A stretch of DNA of 39,936 nt from Hypsibius dujardini (GCA_001579985.1 LRSR01011487.1:1-39936); one strand, 5' to 3'. Shown: positions 11,801 to 22,118, counted from the first letter of the stretch. The notes: a model not told the origin generated them from the letters alone. Numbers and translations: made by a program.

Positions 11801-12753
11801 CGACCGTCTCCAGTGGTCCAGACGGAGCGTCAGGTCCTACAACAGTTGCCTCGACCGGTGCGTCTGGAGCTTCAACCACTGCTTCATCTGGCGCAGCAGG
11901 AGCATCAACTGGAAGTTCTGATGCCTCGACCGCAATTTCATCTGCCGCGTCCGGCGCGTCGACTGGAACATCTTCCGCGGCTTCGGGAGCGTCGACCGCT
12001 GCATCATCTGGAGGTTCTGGCGTGACGACCGCAGCATCTTCCGGAGCTTCGAGTGCTTCGGCTGGGGCTTCAGCCGAAGCCTCAACTGCTCCGTCTTCGC
12101 GAGCCTCAGGTGCGTCCACAGCCGCATCGACCGGAGGAGTCGGAGCCTCAACCGCGGCTTCGGATGGTGTCTCAACCGGTGCGTCTTCGGGAGCTTCCGG
12201 CGCATCAACGGCTGCGCCATCCGGAGCTTCCGGCGCTTCGATGGCTGCATCGTCCGGAGCTTCGGGAGCATCAACCAGAGCTTCGACGACAGCATCCGGC
12301 GGTGATGCAGGCAGAAGTTCAGCCGTCACAACAGCTGCCTCTGCCGGAGCTTCGGGAGCTTCGACGGCGGCCGCAAGTGGTGCCTCATCCGCCTCTAGTG
12401 CCAAGTCAGAAGGTGGCTCGGACGGAGCTTCAACTGCCTCTACAACAGTTGGTGTTGATGCACCGTCGATCGGTTCCGCTGCCACCACGGCTGCCTCAAC
12501 TGGAGGGTCTATCGCTGCGTCAACAGCTGGTGGAATTGGTAGCGGAGGCTCCACCGAAGCGAACTCGTCAACGGGCTCCACTGCGGCGGCCGCCAGCACA
12601 GCCGGGAGCACTGCCGCTTCCACAGTAGGGCCTAAAACAGGATCAACAGCAGGGTCCACCGCCGCTGCAAGTGAGAAGACAGATACTACAACTGCTGCCA
12701 GCACAGCAGCCGGGTCTACTGCAGCTTCAACGGGTTCGACGAAAGCTCCATAG
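5824..12753 (+). CDS. Pseudo-astacin gene 1: two inactive astacin-like domains with Ser-Gly and Ala-Ser linkers (1586 aa)
   Basis: Fifteen exons: 5824-5881, 5951-6034, 6207-6342, 6416-6564, 6619-6696, 7700-7772, 7877-8040, 8107-9699, 9763-9879, 9946-10081, 10165-10305, 10375-10463, 10533-10781, 11004-11576, 11633-12753. The sum is 4761 nt, in frame, and all junction phases match. Order: signal peptide (MGSLHTLLSAVIVGLLC); astacin-fold domain 1 (about residues 32-247); linker 1 (248-778) with long SGSSGS repeats; domain 2 (about 800-1022); linker 2; and an Ala/Ser/Thr-rich tail to the TAG. The domains keep astacin landmarks: WPGK or WPGN..Y before YIDPAYS, the TCIxF-type Cys, GKCYTFPG, DGCFDG, the RPDRD segment, YDY.SI and a final LY.C. 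HExxHxxGxxH is replaced by HSLMK, an insertion and GKRNEH; the Met-turn reads SITHN. No proteolysis is expected. Exon 15 contains a strong donor at 12671 leading to a possible membrane-anchored form (see 13512). The junction 9699/9763 could instead be read through to a TGA at 9705, giving a one-domain form. Confidence 0.75.
5951..8040 (+). other. Pseudo-astacin domain 1 (gene 1, exons 2-7)
   Basis: The domain begins FGPWPGKVVPFYIDPAY, as astacins do at the mature N-terminus. The zinc helix region, split by the intron 6565-6618, reads MHSLMKYLTL/VLGKRNEHQRPNRD: the first His position is kept, the catalytic Glu is Ser, the second zinc His is Lys and the third is Asn. The Met-turn is YDYCSITHNQ (Met to Thr, the zinc-ligand Tyr to Asn). 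Framework Cys are present (KTCIQF, GKCYTF, DGCFDG, LYDCD), plus extra ones in DYCS, CDC and KQC. A 1-kb intron (6697-7699) interrupts the domain; it is AT-rich and I see no gene in it. Confidence 0.8.
8930..9240 (+). repeat. Ser-Gly repeat in linker 1 (first block)
   Basis: About 100 codons of GSSGS-type repeats with occasional Leu, Ala or Asp. The underlying DNA is a degenerate ggatcatcgggctcatca-like tandem repeat with two near-identical copies at about 9094-9160. A second block of the same type (SGSGGSSGSG, SSSSGSG) lies at 9382-9640. Between them is a Trp/Cys-containing island (SWCWTTTTVWNMIDG). Repeated Ser-Gly is the acceptor dipeptide for glycosaminoglycan chains in proteoglycans such as serglycin; use of these sites here is inference. 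Confidence 0.8.
9763..10781 (+). other. Pseudo-astacin domain 2 (gene 1, exons 9-13)
   Basis: The domain is entered directly from linker 1 by a 63-bp intron. It has no signal peptide of its own, which argues for a two-domain protein. It reads FLKWPGNTVYFYLDQYS, then DLKGCIKF, CHSYPGAYDG and DGCFDGTLHSLMK. The intron 10306-10374 splits this last region before YFAVILGKRNEHQRPDRD. The Met-turn is YDYCSITHNRQ. The substitutions match domain 1 (Glu to Ser, His to Lys, His to Asn). Confidence 0.8.
11740..12750 (+). repeat. Ala/Ser/Gly/Thr-rich tandem repeat tail of gene 1
   Basis: About 335 codons dominated by GASGASTAASSGASGAS-like units, in DNA rich in gcatcaaccgcagcttccgga-type degenerate 18-30-bp repeats. 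The antisense strand is open for 384 codons (12767-11613), but only because of this codon bias. Such tails occur in silk-like, adhesive and O-glycosylated proteins; no specific family can be named. Confidence 0.75.
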
Positions 12754-13511
12754 AGAAAATTACACATAAGTCATCATCTTACAAAAAAATGTTATTTGAA
12801 TTTTAGGATTTTTTAAGGTTTAATTTTGGTAACCCGTCAAATTTTAAGGCTTTCTAGCCCCGCTGGAATTATATCCCAATGATGCGGCGCATTTCCTTTT
12901 ACGTAGTTCAAGGGAGGATGCAAACCATCCCTGATTATATATTTATAAAAGACGAATGGAGTTTGAACAAAAACATTCTCGGCCCAAGTTAGTTAAACAG
13001 TTTTGGATGATGATATGTCCGATGTGCCTTCGATCATCAATTAACCTCCAAGAAACAAGCCTTTGCCAATTTATAAATGGACGTGCAAAATTTTGTGAGA
13101 TAAACGATAGAAAATATATATCACAATTAACATGTTGTCTTATGTTTAGGGGCTCGTTTAGGGTTCTTAAAAGTTGAAATCAGAACCCCTGATGGTAGGA
13201 TCAGGAGGTGGGAGGTTTGAAACATTCAAAAATGATCCAAATTTGATGGGAACACATTTTCTGAAGTGTTCGAAAATGTTTTGAAATCCCAGGAGGCTTC
13301 GGAAATCAACCCCCCCCAAGTTTCCAATGAGCAGGAACAAAAGATCGAATGTTGGGTTCAACTTTGAAAAAAAATGCATTCTGTCGGTTTGCTCACCCCC
13401 TGGTCCTACTATGAAGGGTCCTGGTTCCGACTTGTAAGGACCCTAAACGAGCCCCTGCTTATGTTGATGTAAATTATAATTTCCTCCATCGAAACTCTTA
13501 TGTTCGCGTAG
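12671..13511 (+). other. Candidate alternative intron removing the gene 1 stop codon
   Basis: GCAA|GTGAGA at 12670/12671 is a strong donor in phase 1, 80 nt upstream of the gene 1 stop. GCGTAG|GG at 13511/13512 is a phase-1 acceptor opening a long Thr/Pro/Ser-rich frame. The proposed 841-bp intron holds a complete hAT-type MITE. Confidence 0.45.
13147..13457. mobile_element. hAT-type MITE, 311 bp, 8-bp target duplication
   Basis: The element has terminal inverted repeats of about 60 bp, starting TAGGGGCTCGTTTAGGGT and ending ACCCTAAACGAGCCCCTG. It is flanked by perfect 8-bp direct repeats CTTATGTT at 13139-13146 and 13458-13465. Ends of the form YARGG with 8-bp duplications are typical of hAT transposons. 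There is no coding capacity, so it is non-autonomous. It sits in the candidate intron between the gene 1 stop and the mucin-like exon. A relative of its end is at 4531. Confidence 0.8.
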
Positions 13512-15818
13512 GGAAAACACCTGTACCGCCTGGCCCAGCAAACCCGGATTTGCCCCCGGAGGCACAGATGAAGCCGTTAACCAGTACAAACAACCCACGA
13601 GTGGACAACGGAGATACATTGCCGATGGCCCCAACCAACGTTCCAACGGTTGCGAGCGGCGATAGAACTACGGGAGCCGCCATTACAACGCAAGCGATCA
13701 CCACCACCCGGCTTACCGAGCCGCAGAGGATCCCGGAATCAGCGACGCCACCGGTCACATCGGTTCCGGCGTCATCTTCTGATACTTCTAGTTCTGTTGG
13801 CGGAGCTATCGTTCCCGAATCCAGCGAACCCCAAACGGCTGGAACCCTGACAACCGGACTCCCAACAACCGGATCCCAAACATCCGAACCCCTGACAGCC
13901 GGATCCCCAACAGCCGGACCCCTGACAGACGAACCCCCAACATCCAAACCCCTAACAACCGGATCCTCAACAGCATCGGAACCCCCAATCATCCGCCAGA
14001 CCCCTAACAACCGGATCCTCAACAGCTGGACCCCCAATATCCGGACTCCCAACAGCCGAATCCCCAACATCCGGACCCCTGACAGACGGACCCCTAACAT
14101 CCAGACCCCTAACAACCGGATCCTCAACAGCTGGACCCCCACCATCCGGACTCCCAACAGCCGGATCCCCAACATCCGGACCCCCAACTGCCGAGCGCCC
14201 AACAGTCGGAACCGCAACTCCGGGTCCCGAAACCTCAACAACCCCAACAGCACAACCAGAGCTGGTCACAGTTACGGATGATGCATTGAATTCGGTTCCA
14301 CCTGACTTTGCGTCTCGATTAACCACCGCGAGCATACAGCGACCCATGGATGTGATATCTTTGGGAACCACCGGTGGTAAGTGTTTGGACATTGAATAAT
14401 TTATTAGTAATATACTAAGGGTATTTAAAGTTCGCTGCAAAATGCAGGGTTTATTTCGCTTTTTCAAGCTCGCTTATTTCCCTAGTTTTGAATGAACTGA
14501 GAAAAGCAGCCAAGGAGCTCTTTTTCTCCGTTATCTGCTCGACAATTGTGTGCATCTGTCTTGTGAGTTGTTTATGTAAGTTGAGATCGGTGACGGAGCC
14601 ACACCCGCAGGTAAATTAACGGGCGTGTCGTCGTACATACGTGGCCACAAGATGTTAGCCAACTTTTTACTGGGTGTTAGCAAATGAGGGTTGTCAAAGT
14701 TTAAGCCTATTTCAGCCACAGCGTGCCATTGCTTTTCTCATCGCTTGAATTCTTGATTAAGTGTAAGCCAAAAGACGAAAACAAAAGTCAACAAAGAGAC
14801 TTTTAATAAAAAACACAGTAAACAAATTTAGTTTCACCTGGAAGCTAACGACCGAAAGTTTTCAGAAATAATTGAGATAATACAAATTTCTATCGAGGAA
14901 ATGTTGATTATCGATGATGTATTCAAGCACCGCCTCCAGACGTCTAGGGATTTCTTGCACAATTCAGGAGTGACGATCTCCTTCCAGGGTTCTCGGACGT
15001 GCCTTTCAGTTTCATCAACGCTCGCAATGTTGCGATGCTCTAAGCGGTTTTTTATCATGCCCGAGATATTTTCCATTACTCAACACTGACCAGTCGGGGG
15101 ACGTTTGACAGGCCAGGCAGGCCAAACTATCCCTTCTTCCTCAAAATACTACTGCATCATGTTGTAGACATGAGTACTCGCATTGTCCTGCTGAAATACT
15201 TTTTCCGATTGCTAGATTCCAGGTTAAACTAAATTTGTTAACTTTGTTTACTATGGTTTTTTATTAAAAGTCCATTTGTTGACTTTTGTTCTGTTTTTTA
15301 GAGGATACTTAATCCAGAAATCAAGCGATGAGAAAATCAGTGAAACGCTGTGCCTAAAATTGGCTCAAACTTTGACCACCCTCATTTGCTGGCACCAGTA
15401 AAAAGTTGGTTTTAACTTGGTTAGCGCTATCTTGTGGCTATGTGTGTATCACCGTTTCACTGTTGTGACGGCATTCAAAACTAGTGAGATTAGCGAGTTT
15501 GAAATAACGAAATAAAAGCTGCAAAAGAAGCGAGCTTGGAATGCCCGTTTAAACACTGCACAAATTGCAAGGAAGAAGTGCAGCGATTTGTGGTCCTGTA
15601 TAGGGTCGACTGCTGGAGTGACTCACGGGCCTTTTCCACCACCAAATCAGTTCAACGGTGGCCAGCCCGCGAACCAGCCAACTAAGCAACCGGACAATGA
15701 GGATATTGGTTTGGTGAATCCACCGACACCAGCGAGGCCGGTTGTGGCGTACGATGAACCGCCGGTGGAGTACATTCAGTGGAGTAATTTCCAAAAACCC
15801 GCACTGATTCCAGCGTAA
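13512..15818 (+). CDS. Mucin-like stalk, transmembrane segment and cytoplasmic tail exons (probable alternative 3' end of gene 1)
   Basis: Three exons with matching phase 1 junctions: 13512-14376, 14486-14575 and 15604-15818. The first encodes a Thr/Pro/Ser-rich stalk with repeats such as PLTAGSPTAG and TTGSSTAG. The second encodes KELFFSVICSTIVCICLVSC, a single hydrophobic helix. The third encodes a Pro/Asn-rich tail ending YDEPPVEYIQWSNFQ and TAA. There is no initiation codon or signal peptide nearby, so these exons must belong to an upstream gene. The donor at 12671 in gene 1 has the right phase. Frame breaks once in the repeat: near 13990 CCAATCATCCG replaces the CCAATATCCG of the sister copy, one base extra. 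Without that base the combined product would be about 1948 residues, a type I membrane protein. If exon 2 is read through instead of spliced, it ends at a TAA at 14617-14619 after a 15-residue tail. Confidence 0.5.
13840..14260 (+). repeat. Degenerate Thr-Pro-Gly-Ser coding repeat
   Basis: DNA units of about 15 and 30 bp containing CCAACA(A/T)CCGGATCC-like cores repeat some 25 times and encode P-[LT]-T-x-G-[SP] units. The reading frame changes at about 13990, but both sides are open and of the same composition. Confidence 0.65.
14620..15465 (-). mobile_element. Decayed Tc1-like element with long terminal inverted repeats
   Basis: Imperfect inverted repeats of over 200 bp (about 14634-14858 and 15202-15445) flank a 340-bp core. 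Shared landmarks are CCACAAGAT, AACTTTTTACTGG, GCAAATGAGGG.TGTCAAAG-like, TTTTCTCATCGCTTGA and AAAAGTCAACAAA. Read on the minus strand from about 15200, the core gives QQDNASTHVYNMMQ, then a stop, WPAWPV and MENISGMIKNRLEH, then WKEIVTPELCKKSLDVWRRC. These are the second catalytic Asp block and C-terminal part of a Tc1-type DDE transposase. There are two in-frame stops and no N-terminal half, so it is dead. It lies inside the last intron of the proposed membrane-anchored form of gene 1. Confidence 0.75.
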
Positions 15819-16317
15819 CTTTATATTTATTTATTCACACCACCAGACAGTTACTTCTTATTTCCTTCAGGCTCCAAATTAAATTATATCCTTGTGCAAT
15901 GTGATCGCATAGAGGTGATTGGAAGACCCCATATATAATTTAGCTTAATTAGAGATAAAAACTACACTAGCAAGAGACTTGCAAAGGCGTACCTACCGTA
16001 CGGTTGCTGTCACGTCAATGTAGCGCGACAAATAAGAACAATTGGACTCGACAACCAGGAAAACATGTCAATGATCAACGGGGCATGTCGAAGAAATACC
16101 ATCTTCAGCGATTATTTAACGCATTCTTTGCGTCGTGTTTGAAGAGCTCTGCAATTTTTCCAGTGCGTAACATGGGTTACATTTTTTCTGATGCACCATA
16201 CAACGGAAAACGAGTGATCCAGACAACTTTTCCGTGGACCGCTCTGTCGAGAAGTGTTCCTCCCGGAATATATCTAATTATTTAATCGCACAAATATTAT
16301 AAATATCTGCACTAAAA
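15819..16317. other. Intergenic spacer before gene 2
   Basis: AT-rich, 500 bp between the end of the tail exon and the ATG of gene 2. The short open frame at 16004-16285 has no recognisable content. TATTATAAATA at about 16294-16304 is too close to the ATG to be a confident TATA box. Confidence 0.35.
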
Positions 16318-19300
16318 ATGGCGAACCGTTTATGTTTTACTGTACCTCTCCTGATGGTCCTCCGTCTCTGTAGCAGTTCTCACAGTAAGTCCGCAAGAGA
16401 CAATGAATGCTCAGTTCGAAGTGAAAATGGTCTCACATGTAACTCTCCCTGTTCTTCAGGCGACTCTGATGGCCTGTCTGGATCCAAGAGCCTCCGCGTG
16501 CTCAACCAGAAACACCTCTTTCAAAAGTGGCCCAACAATAAAGTTTACTTTTACCTCGATGATGCTTACAGTAAGTGTAATGATAATTTAATAGTTTGGT
16601 ACGGTATTTCCAAGTGGGCAGTGTCTGATGACTTGAAGGTACGGAGGACAAACAGTTCATCAAGCAAGCCATGTCCCGAGTTACGGCTGATCTGAATACT
16701 TGCGTCACATTCGTTGAAGTTAACGCTACGGCCTTCCTCTTCAAAGTCAAAATCACGCCGACCAAAAGTGATGGGTACATTTAAAGATGCCATCTGATTG
16801 ATTATGAGGCCGCGTTAAAACAAAATTCTTCCAGGTTTACTGCAGCCACGTATTGTTACACCTACCCTGGACTGTATGATGCAGCACGTCTGCAAGGTCA
16901 GAAGGAGCAAATCATGACGCTAACGCGAGGACCTCACGGATGTCTGGATGGGTCCCTGCATCGCGTGATGAAATACCTGGCGCTATTGCTGGGCAAACGA
17001 AACGAGCACCAGAAATCCGACCGTGATCAGCACATCACTATGCTCAACAGCAATATTCTTCCAGGTATACTGGACCAATAATACAAGAGAGTTGTATATA
17101 GGGGTCGTCACTAACATTTGCTCATTTTTGAAGGGTTGGCATAACAACCAGTACAGTTGTCGTAATGCTCATACTTGTAAAAAATGTGACGAATAGAATT
17201 AAGATCATCTTCCAAATCAACTGATTCTCAAATTGTTTGCTGGGGAGATTTTTGGGGACTTAGGAAGGAAGCTGTCACTTTTGGCTATTTGTGCTGCATT
17301 ATTTGATTGAGCTAAGTTGCTTTTTTCAATCTCGCCAGGGGTTTTTTGCAATGTCATCCTTCCACGCAGAGAAAGGTCTTGTCGAAGCATAAGAATTAAC
17401 TTCGTTGTTCATGGTCAAAGCCAAAAACGGATCACGTGGAGCTTCAAGGATTGTAAAAGGTTACATGGAACGACTAACTGGTTTGGTGGCAGTCACTCTT
17501 TTTCAAAAGCGTATTACAGTGTATTTTGTAAAGAGGCGGTAAAAAAAGTCCCGCTATTTTTTGAAAAAAATGTAATAAGCACTTTGCCCTAAAATGTGCC
17601 CGCAAAATGATTATTCTCAAAGCAAGCTGATGGACTCTGGCCGAATATGGCGGGTAAAAAATGCCAATTTTCCAAAAACAGATGTGTGGCAAGCGGTTGA
17701 CATTGGATTTGAAACAAATCATGTTTGCAGGAAACGGAACTCACCTAGTTATCTATTTTGAAAGAATTTAGTGGATTATGACAATAATAAATCTTTGGAA
17801 CATGCTCAAAGTTGAGCAAATATTAAAGGCGACCGCTGTATAATAACGTTAATAAGCTTGTGAATTTTGCGGTGAACCTTCAATAAATGACTAAATCCAT
17901 CGAACGAAGTATATCAACTATCCAGTGAACAATCGAAGTTGCCAAATATTATAAATATTTCCCTGTAGAAATGGTCGAATTTGGCTATCGAAAATACGCG
18001 GCCGACGAGGCGTCCTCCGCCTGCCCGTATGACTACTGTTCCATCACCCATAATCAGCCTGCCGACTTTGCCTTGGACTCAAGTCATGGGGGAGCATTCA
18101 TTGTGAAGAATCCGCCCTTCTTCATACCCGCCCTCGATCGTCTCTCAGAGTGTGACTGTAAAGAACTTTCCAATTATTACGGCTGCGAAGCAAGCCTTTG
18201 CGCACCATGTGAGTGTACCCCATGTGAGCTGTCTTTCTTATGAATTATGCATTAGCATAGTAATGGTGTTATGTGTTTCTTGGTCCACTTTGTGTATATC
18301 CGTTTGGCGCTCCCCTTGACTTTCCGCCGGCTGTTTGCTGACCAGTTTTCCCTCGCTTTATTTATTTTTCAAGTGGACTGTGCGGCGCAAATTCCGTCTC
18401 ATCTCGAGCGAGGCCCGGCCAATTTGCCGCCACATCTACCAGCGTCGCAGTCGCCGCCTTTCAACACGGTTGCCACCAATCCGGCGGTCGAATCATCGGT
18501 GACCACTACCAAGGACGCTTCAACGGTCTGTTACTCCTTACCAGCTGTCACTCAACCGGTCAGCTTCGCGGTCCTCACCACCATCACACCTTCCAATACC
18601 GGCTCAGTCCCGGGGAACCAGAACCTCTCGCCCATTGCCCTCTCCGCGAACAGCTGTTCCATTTCTGCCGGTACAACTACAGAGCCGAACATACTGAAAA
18701 TTCAATGGTGCACATTTTTAGTTGTCTTAACGTCTGCATGTCTGGATGTCTGATTTTGCGTTTGTTAAAATGAGAACGTTGTACCAAACCAAATTCCATA
18801 TTTCATTTTTTATTGTAAAACAAATTGGAGGCATATTTATTGAAGTGAAACTGTTTTTTATTCATACGAAAACAGCGCCGCAGGCAAACTTTTCCCAAAG
18901 TTTAACCTAAGATTACAGTACGTTATTGATGGGCCGCAATGAAATACAAGTTTTAACTTTGTTTAAAATATACAAGTATAATAGAGAAGTTATTTTGGAG
19001 TGATGGAGCGCCGCAGACAATTTTTTTGCAAAGCAAATATCAAGATCCAATTTTCCTTGATGAAATGTTATTAGAGACAAATTTATGATTTTAAATTATT
19101 GCATAAAAATTGAGCTAAAACAGCGCCGCAAGTAATTTTTGGGTATTTTTAGGATTATTAGAGAAAAACTTCATAAGTTGTGTATATCATACCAAAGCCG
19201 TTTAGGGCAAACAGTTAGATTGTGCCGGAGGCGACGTAGGTAGAGGAGGAGTCTGTAATTTCGTAACCATTTTGCACAAATACATGGGTGGAATTATTCC

Positions 19301-22118
19301 AAATGTATTGTCCAGCTAAAATATTTTTTAATATTGGGGTGCAATCGGGAAACTCATCGGATTTCGATTTTTTGAAAAGTGTAAATTTTCAAAGTCAGTG
19401 ATGCACAAATTATTTTCAATGATGCACACTTTGTGCAATAATGCACGCTATTTTAGGCCTGCAAACACTTGCATGCAAACAAAAATTTGAAACACATTTT
19501 CTGATTTCTGGAAGGTACATTTGCAACTGTCCGTTCAAGGATAGCCTCGAAGCCTACTTTGAGGGTGGTCGACACGGATCCCAAATACATCAAGTGGCCC
19601 GGCAAACGAGTACCCTACTACATCGACTCTCGTTATAGTACGACTTTGTTCGTGTACAATATATTTTCAGGTGTTGTGTGCTTGAATAATGTCTTTTTGT
19701 TTCATTAAAATAGCTCCTGAAGAACAGCTAATCGTCCAGAAGGCCCTTGCGACCGTCTCCGCGAGTATGAAGTCATGCGTACACTTTGTGGAGGTACCTG
19801 CCTCGTCCACGGAGTACAAGTTAAAAATCACTCCCTTTAGTGCGGATGGGTAAGACAAGTTCTTCCAAGTTAAGTTTTTATGCAATCTACAGGCCAAAAT
19901 ATTAACAAGACGAGGTATTTGTGTCTAATACTTTACATTACGCACATCTATTTCTATATCGGAAGTTTGCTTTTAAATATATCCCAACCACTATGGTATA
20001 TGCCTCGATTCTTTCGCTATTTTTCCTTTGAGGATTCGCAAATTAGAGCAAAAGAATTTGATTTGAGATAGGGCATACTTATCTTCTGACTGATGAGGGT
20101 TTTTTTTCTCCATAGAATCACCAAAGAGAAGCAATGCTATTCTTACCCGGGCATCTACGCAGAGTGGACAAAAACTCATAAAGAGCAAGTCCTCGTTCTT
20201 GCCCCGGGACCGGACGGTTGTCTGGGAGGAACGAGTCACAACATTCTAAAGTACTTTGCCATTGTGCTGGGCAAGCGAACGGAGCACCAACGCCCTGATC
20301 GCGATGACCACATTGAAGTACTGCCTGGTAACATAATGACCGGTAAGACAGTTACATATCTGTATCTCCTATATTTCTGTTTGATCTTATAATCAAATAT
20401 ATACGTGGAGGTGTGAGCGTTGAATGTGCTAAATAGGTATGGAATTTGCTTATGAAAAGTACGACTGGAGCAAGGCCAAGACCACCCACCCCTATGATTA
20501 CTGTTCGGTGACACACAATCAGCCGGACATTTTTGCCAAGCCGGGTACCCAAGCGTTCAAAGTGAAAGATCCACCGTACAGGATTCCGGTGCTAGACCGA
20601 TTCAGCGAAATTGATTGTCAGGAACTCAGTGAAGCATACTCTTGCGATCCTGCCAAGTGCGAACCACGTAAGAACTGAAAAACCTTTTGGTATTGGTATT
20701 CAATAAACAATGTGAACTTCAAAACTACTACTACTTTCGTTCAGTGGTATCACGTTATTAAAAACACCAAAAACTGTTTTTAATTAAGCAATTTAGAATT
20801 TATTATACCTCAAAAAATTCTGTTCTAGCATTACTAAGGTTAATCCATTTTGAACAGACTGCAAAGTCCTTCTTCAAACTCACAAATAAGTAGTTTTGCT
20901 GTGAAATTAATTCCCAACTGAAAAGCGCTCCGATTCAAAATGCAGACTTCAGAATTTTGATATCCTTCGCTATTATTGTGACACTGTTACTGGTATTTCA
21001 ATTATTCTGCTAAACATTACCCAAAATAGCTCGATCTAACTCTAGCATGATTTTGCTCTAGATCAGTACTATTGAAGCTCTAATAATAACAATTTTTAGC
21101 ATTATTAAAAGGAAAGAACCGAAATTCACTTGTGATTAAGCGTTGATACATTTTCATAATTTATAGCAATCATTCGCGAAATTTCCCGTTTCAAGAAACG
21201 CAAAATTAGTCAGTTCTGTTCATATAAGAAGCGTTCCATTCCAAGAGCCGGTCATGATTAGCGATGTCTTCTGCAGTCGACTGCAAAACGTTAGTCCTGA
21301 CCACCGTTCCAACGTCAACTATCAAGACGCAAACCACAACCCCGACTGTTACATCGACAACAACTGCACCCATCACTACGGTGCAAGCCACAACGGTATT
21401 GACAACCGCACCCAGCACAGCTCCCTCGACCTCGACCTCGACCTCGATGAAGGTCCCCTCCACAAGTGCACCTCCTCCGTCCACAGCTGCACCGACCTCA
21501 GCTGCTGTACAAACCAGTGCAGCAACCTCGCGACCTCCGACTTCCGGAGCAACTACAGTCATGAGCACCACCTCAACCTTGCCTTCCTCTACTACGTCAA
21601 CTGCGAGAATGACTACCACTGCCGGTGTGAAGTCTACATTAATTCCTACAACCAACGGGGGAGCTCCAACGACCACACAGTTCGCCATTTCAAAAATGGG
21701 AGACAGCACTGCTCCACTGTCTACAGTTGCAATCAGCAATCCGTCATCACCCACTTGTTCGTGTCCGAGTTCGACCATCAGTGGAACAACCAATGGAGCC
21801 CCTTCTTCTACCCCAAATGGACTATCAAGTACGGAACCTCCGTTCCTTAGCACTGTTGGGTCGTCAGCCCCTCCTCCTGCCGTGCTGTTCCCGCCATTCG
21901 GATCAGGACTCTCCCCACAACCCAACTGCGAACCCAATAATGGTCCGACAATGTTCCTCCCGGTGACGGTGACATCCACCCCGCTGAGTGGTATACAAGT
22001 GTGCTACCGCGTGCCTCCTGTAGTCAATCCTACCATCTTCTCAGCCCACCTTAGTTTGTCACCCACTGATTTGGGATACGTCGGGTTTGTAACGGCGGCC
22101 TCATCATGCGCGCCTTGA
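16318..22118 (+). CDS. Pseudo-astacin gene 2: two inactive astacin-like domains with Thr/Pro-rich linkers (879 aa)
   Basis: Eleven exons: 16318-16384, 16460-16570, 16639-16774, 16835-17064, 17969-18208, 18374-18670, 19515-19637, 19714-19849, 20116-20342, 20437-20667, 21277-22118. The sum is 2640 nt, in frame. The signal peptide begins MANRLCFTVPLLMVLRLC. Domain 3 (about residues 40-261) and domain 4 (about 372-599) keep the astacin framework, but the zinc sites read LHRVMK..LGKRNEHQ and SHNILK..LGKRTEHQ, with Met-turns CSITHNQ and CSVTHNQ. Linkers carry the CYSLP and CYRVP motifs; the last one (600-879) is Thr/Ser/Pro-rich and ends SSCAP. The join 18670/19515 (840-bp intron) is the least certain point: reading on from exon 6 gives a stop at 18751-18753 and a one-domain protein of 387 residues. 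No signal peptide is found before domain 4, which favours the two-domain model. Confidence 0.7.
16460..18208 (+). other. Pseudo-astacin domain 3 (gene 2, exons 2-5)
   Basis: FQKWPNNKVYFYLDDAYS opens the domain, followed by DLNTCVTF, TYCYTYPG and HGCLDGSLHRVMK. The segment to LGKRNEHQKSDRD is continuous in one exon here, unlike domains 1 and 2. The catalytic Glu position is Arg. The 900-bp intron 17065-17968 precedes the exon with YDYCSITHNQPADF; I see no gene in that intron. Confidence 0.8.
19515..20667 (+). other. Pseudo-astacin domain 4 (gene 2, exons 7-10)
   Basis: YIKWPGKRVPYYIDSRYT opens the domain. MKSCVHF, KQCYSYPG and DGCLGGTSHNILK follow, with LGKRTEHQRPDRD and the Met-turn YDYCSVTHNQ. 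The catalytic Glu position is Asn, and the third zinc His is Thr rather than Asn. The first Cys of the CDC pair is replaced (SEIDCQE). Confidence 0.8.
20668..21276. other. Last intron of gene 2
   Basis: A 609-bp AT-rich intron (CAC|GTAAGA to TTCTGCAG|TC). No gene or repeat recognised. Confidence 0.5.

Noticed and set aside
11613-12767. 384-codon open frame on the minus strand (Ala/Val/Pro/Glu-rich)
   Set aside because: It is the antisense of the Ala/Ser/Thr-rich coding repeat of gene 1; biased codons remove stops. No signal, domain or splice sites on that strand.
13498-14253. 251-codon minus-strand frame with LLGVRMLGIR repeats
   Set aside because: Shadow of the Thr/Pro-coding tandem repeat; the sense frame has splice sites with matching phase.
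21206-21979. 257-codon minus-strand frame, Val/Gly-rich
   Set aside because: Antisense of the last Thr/Pro-rich exon of gene 2.
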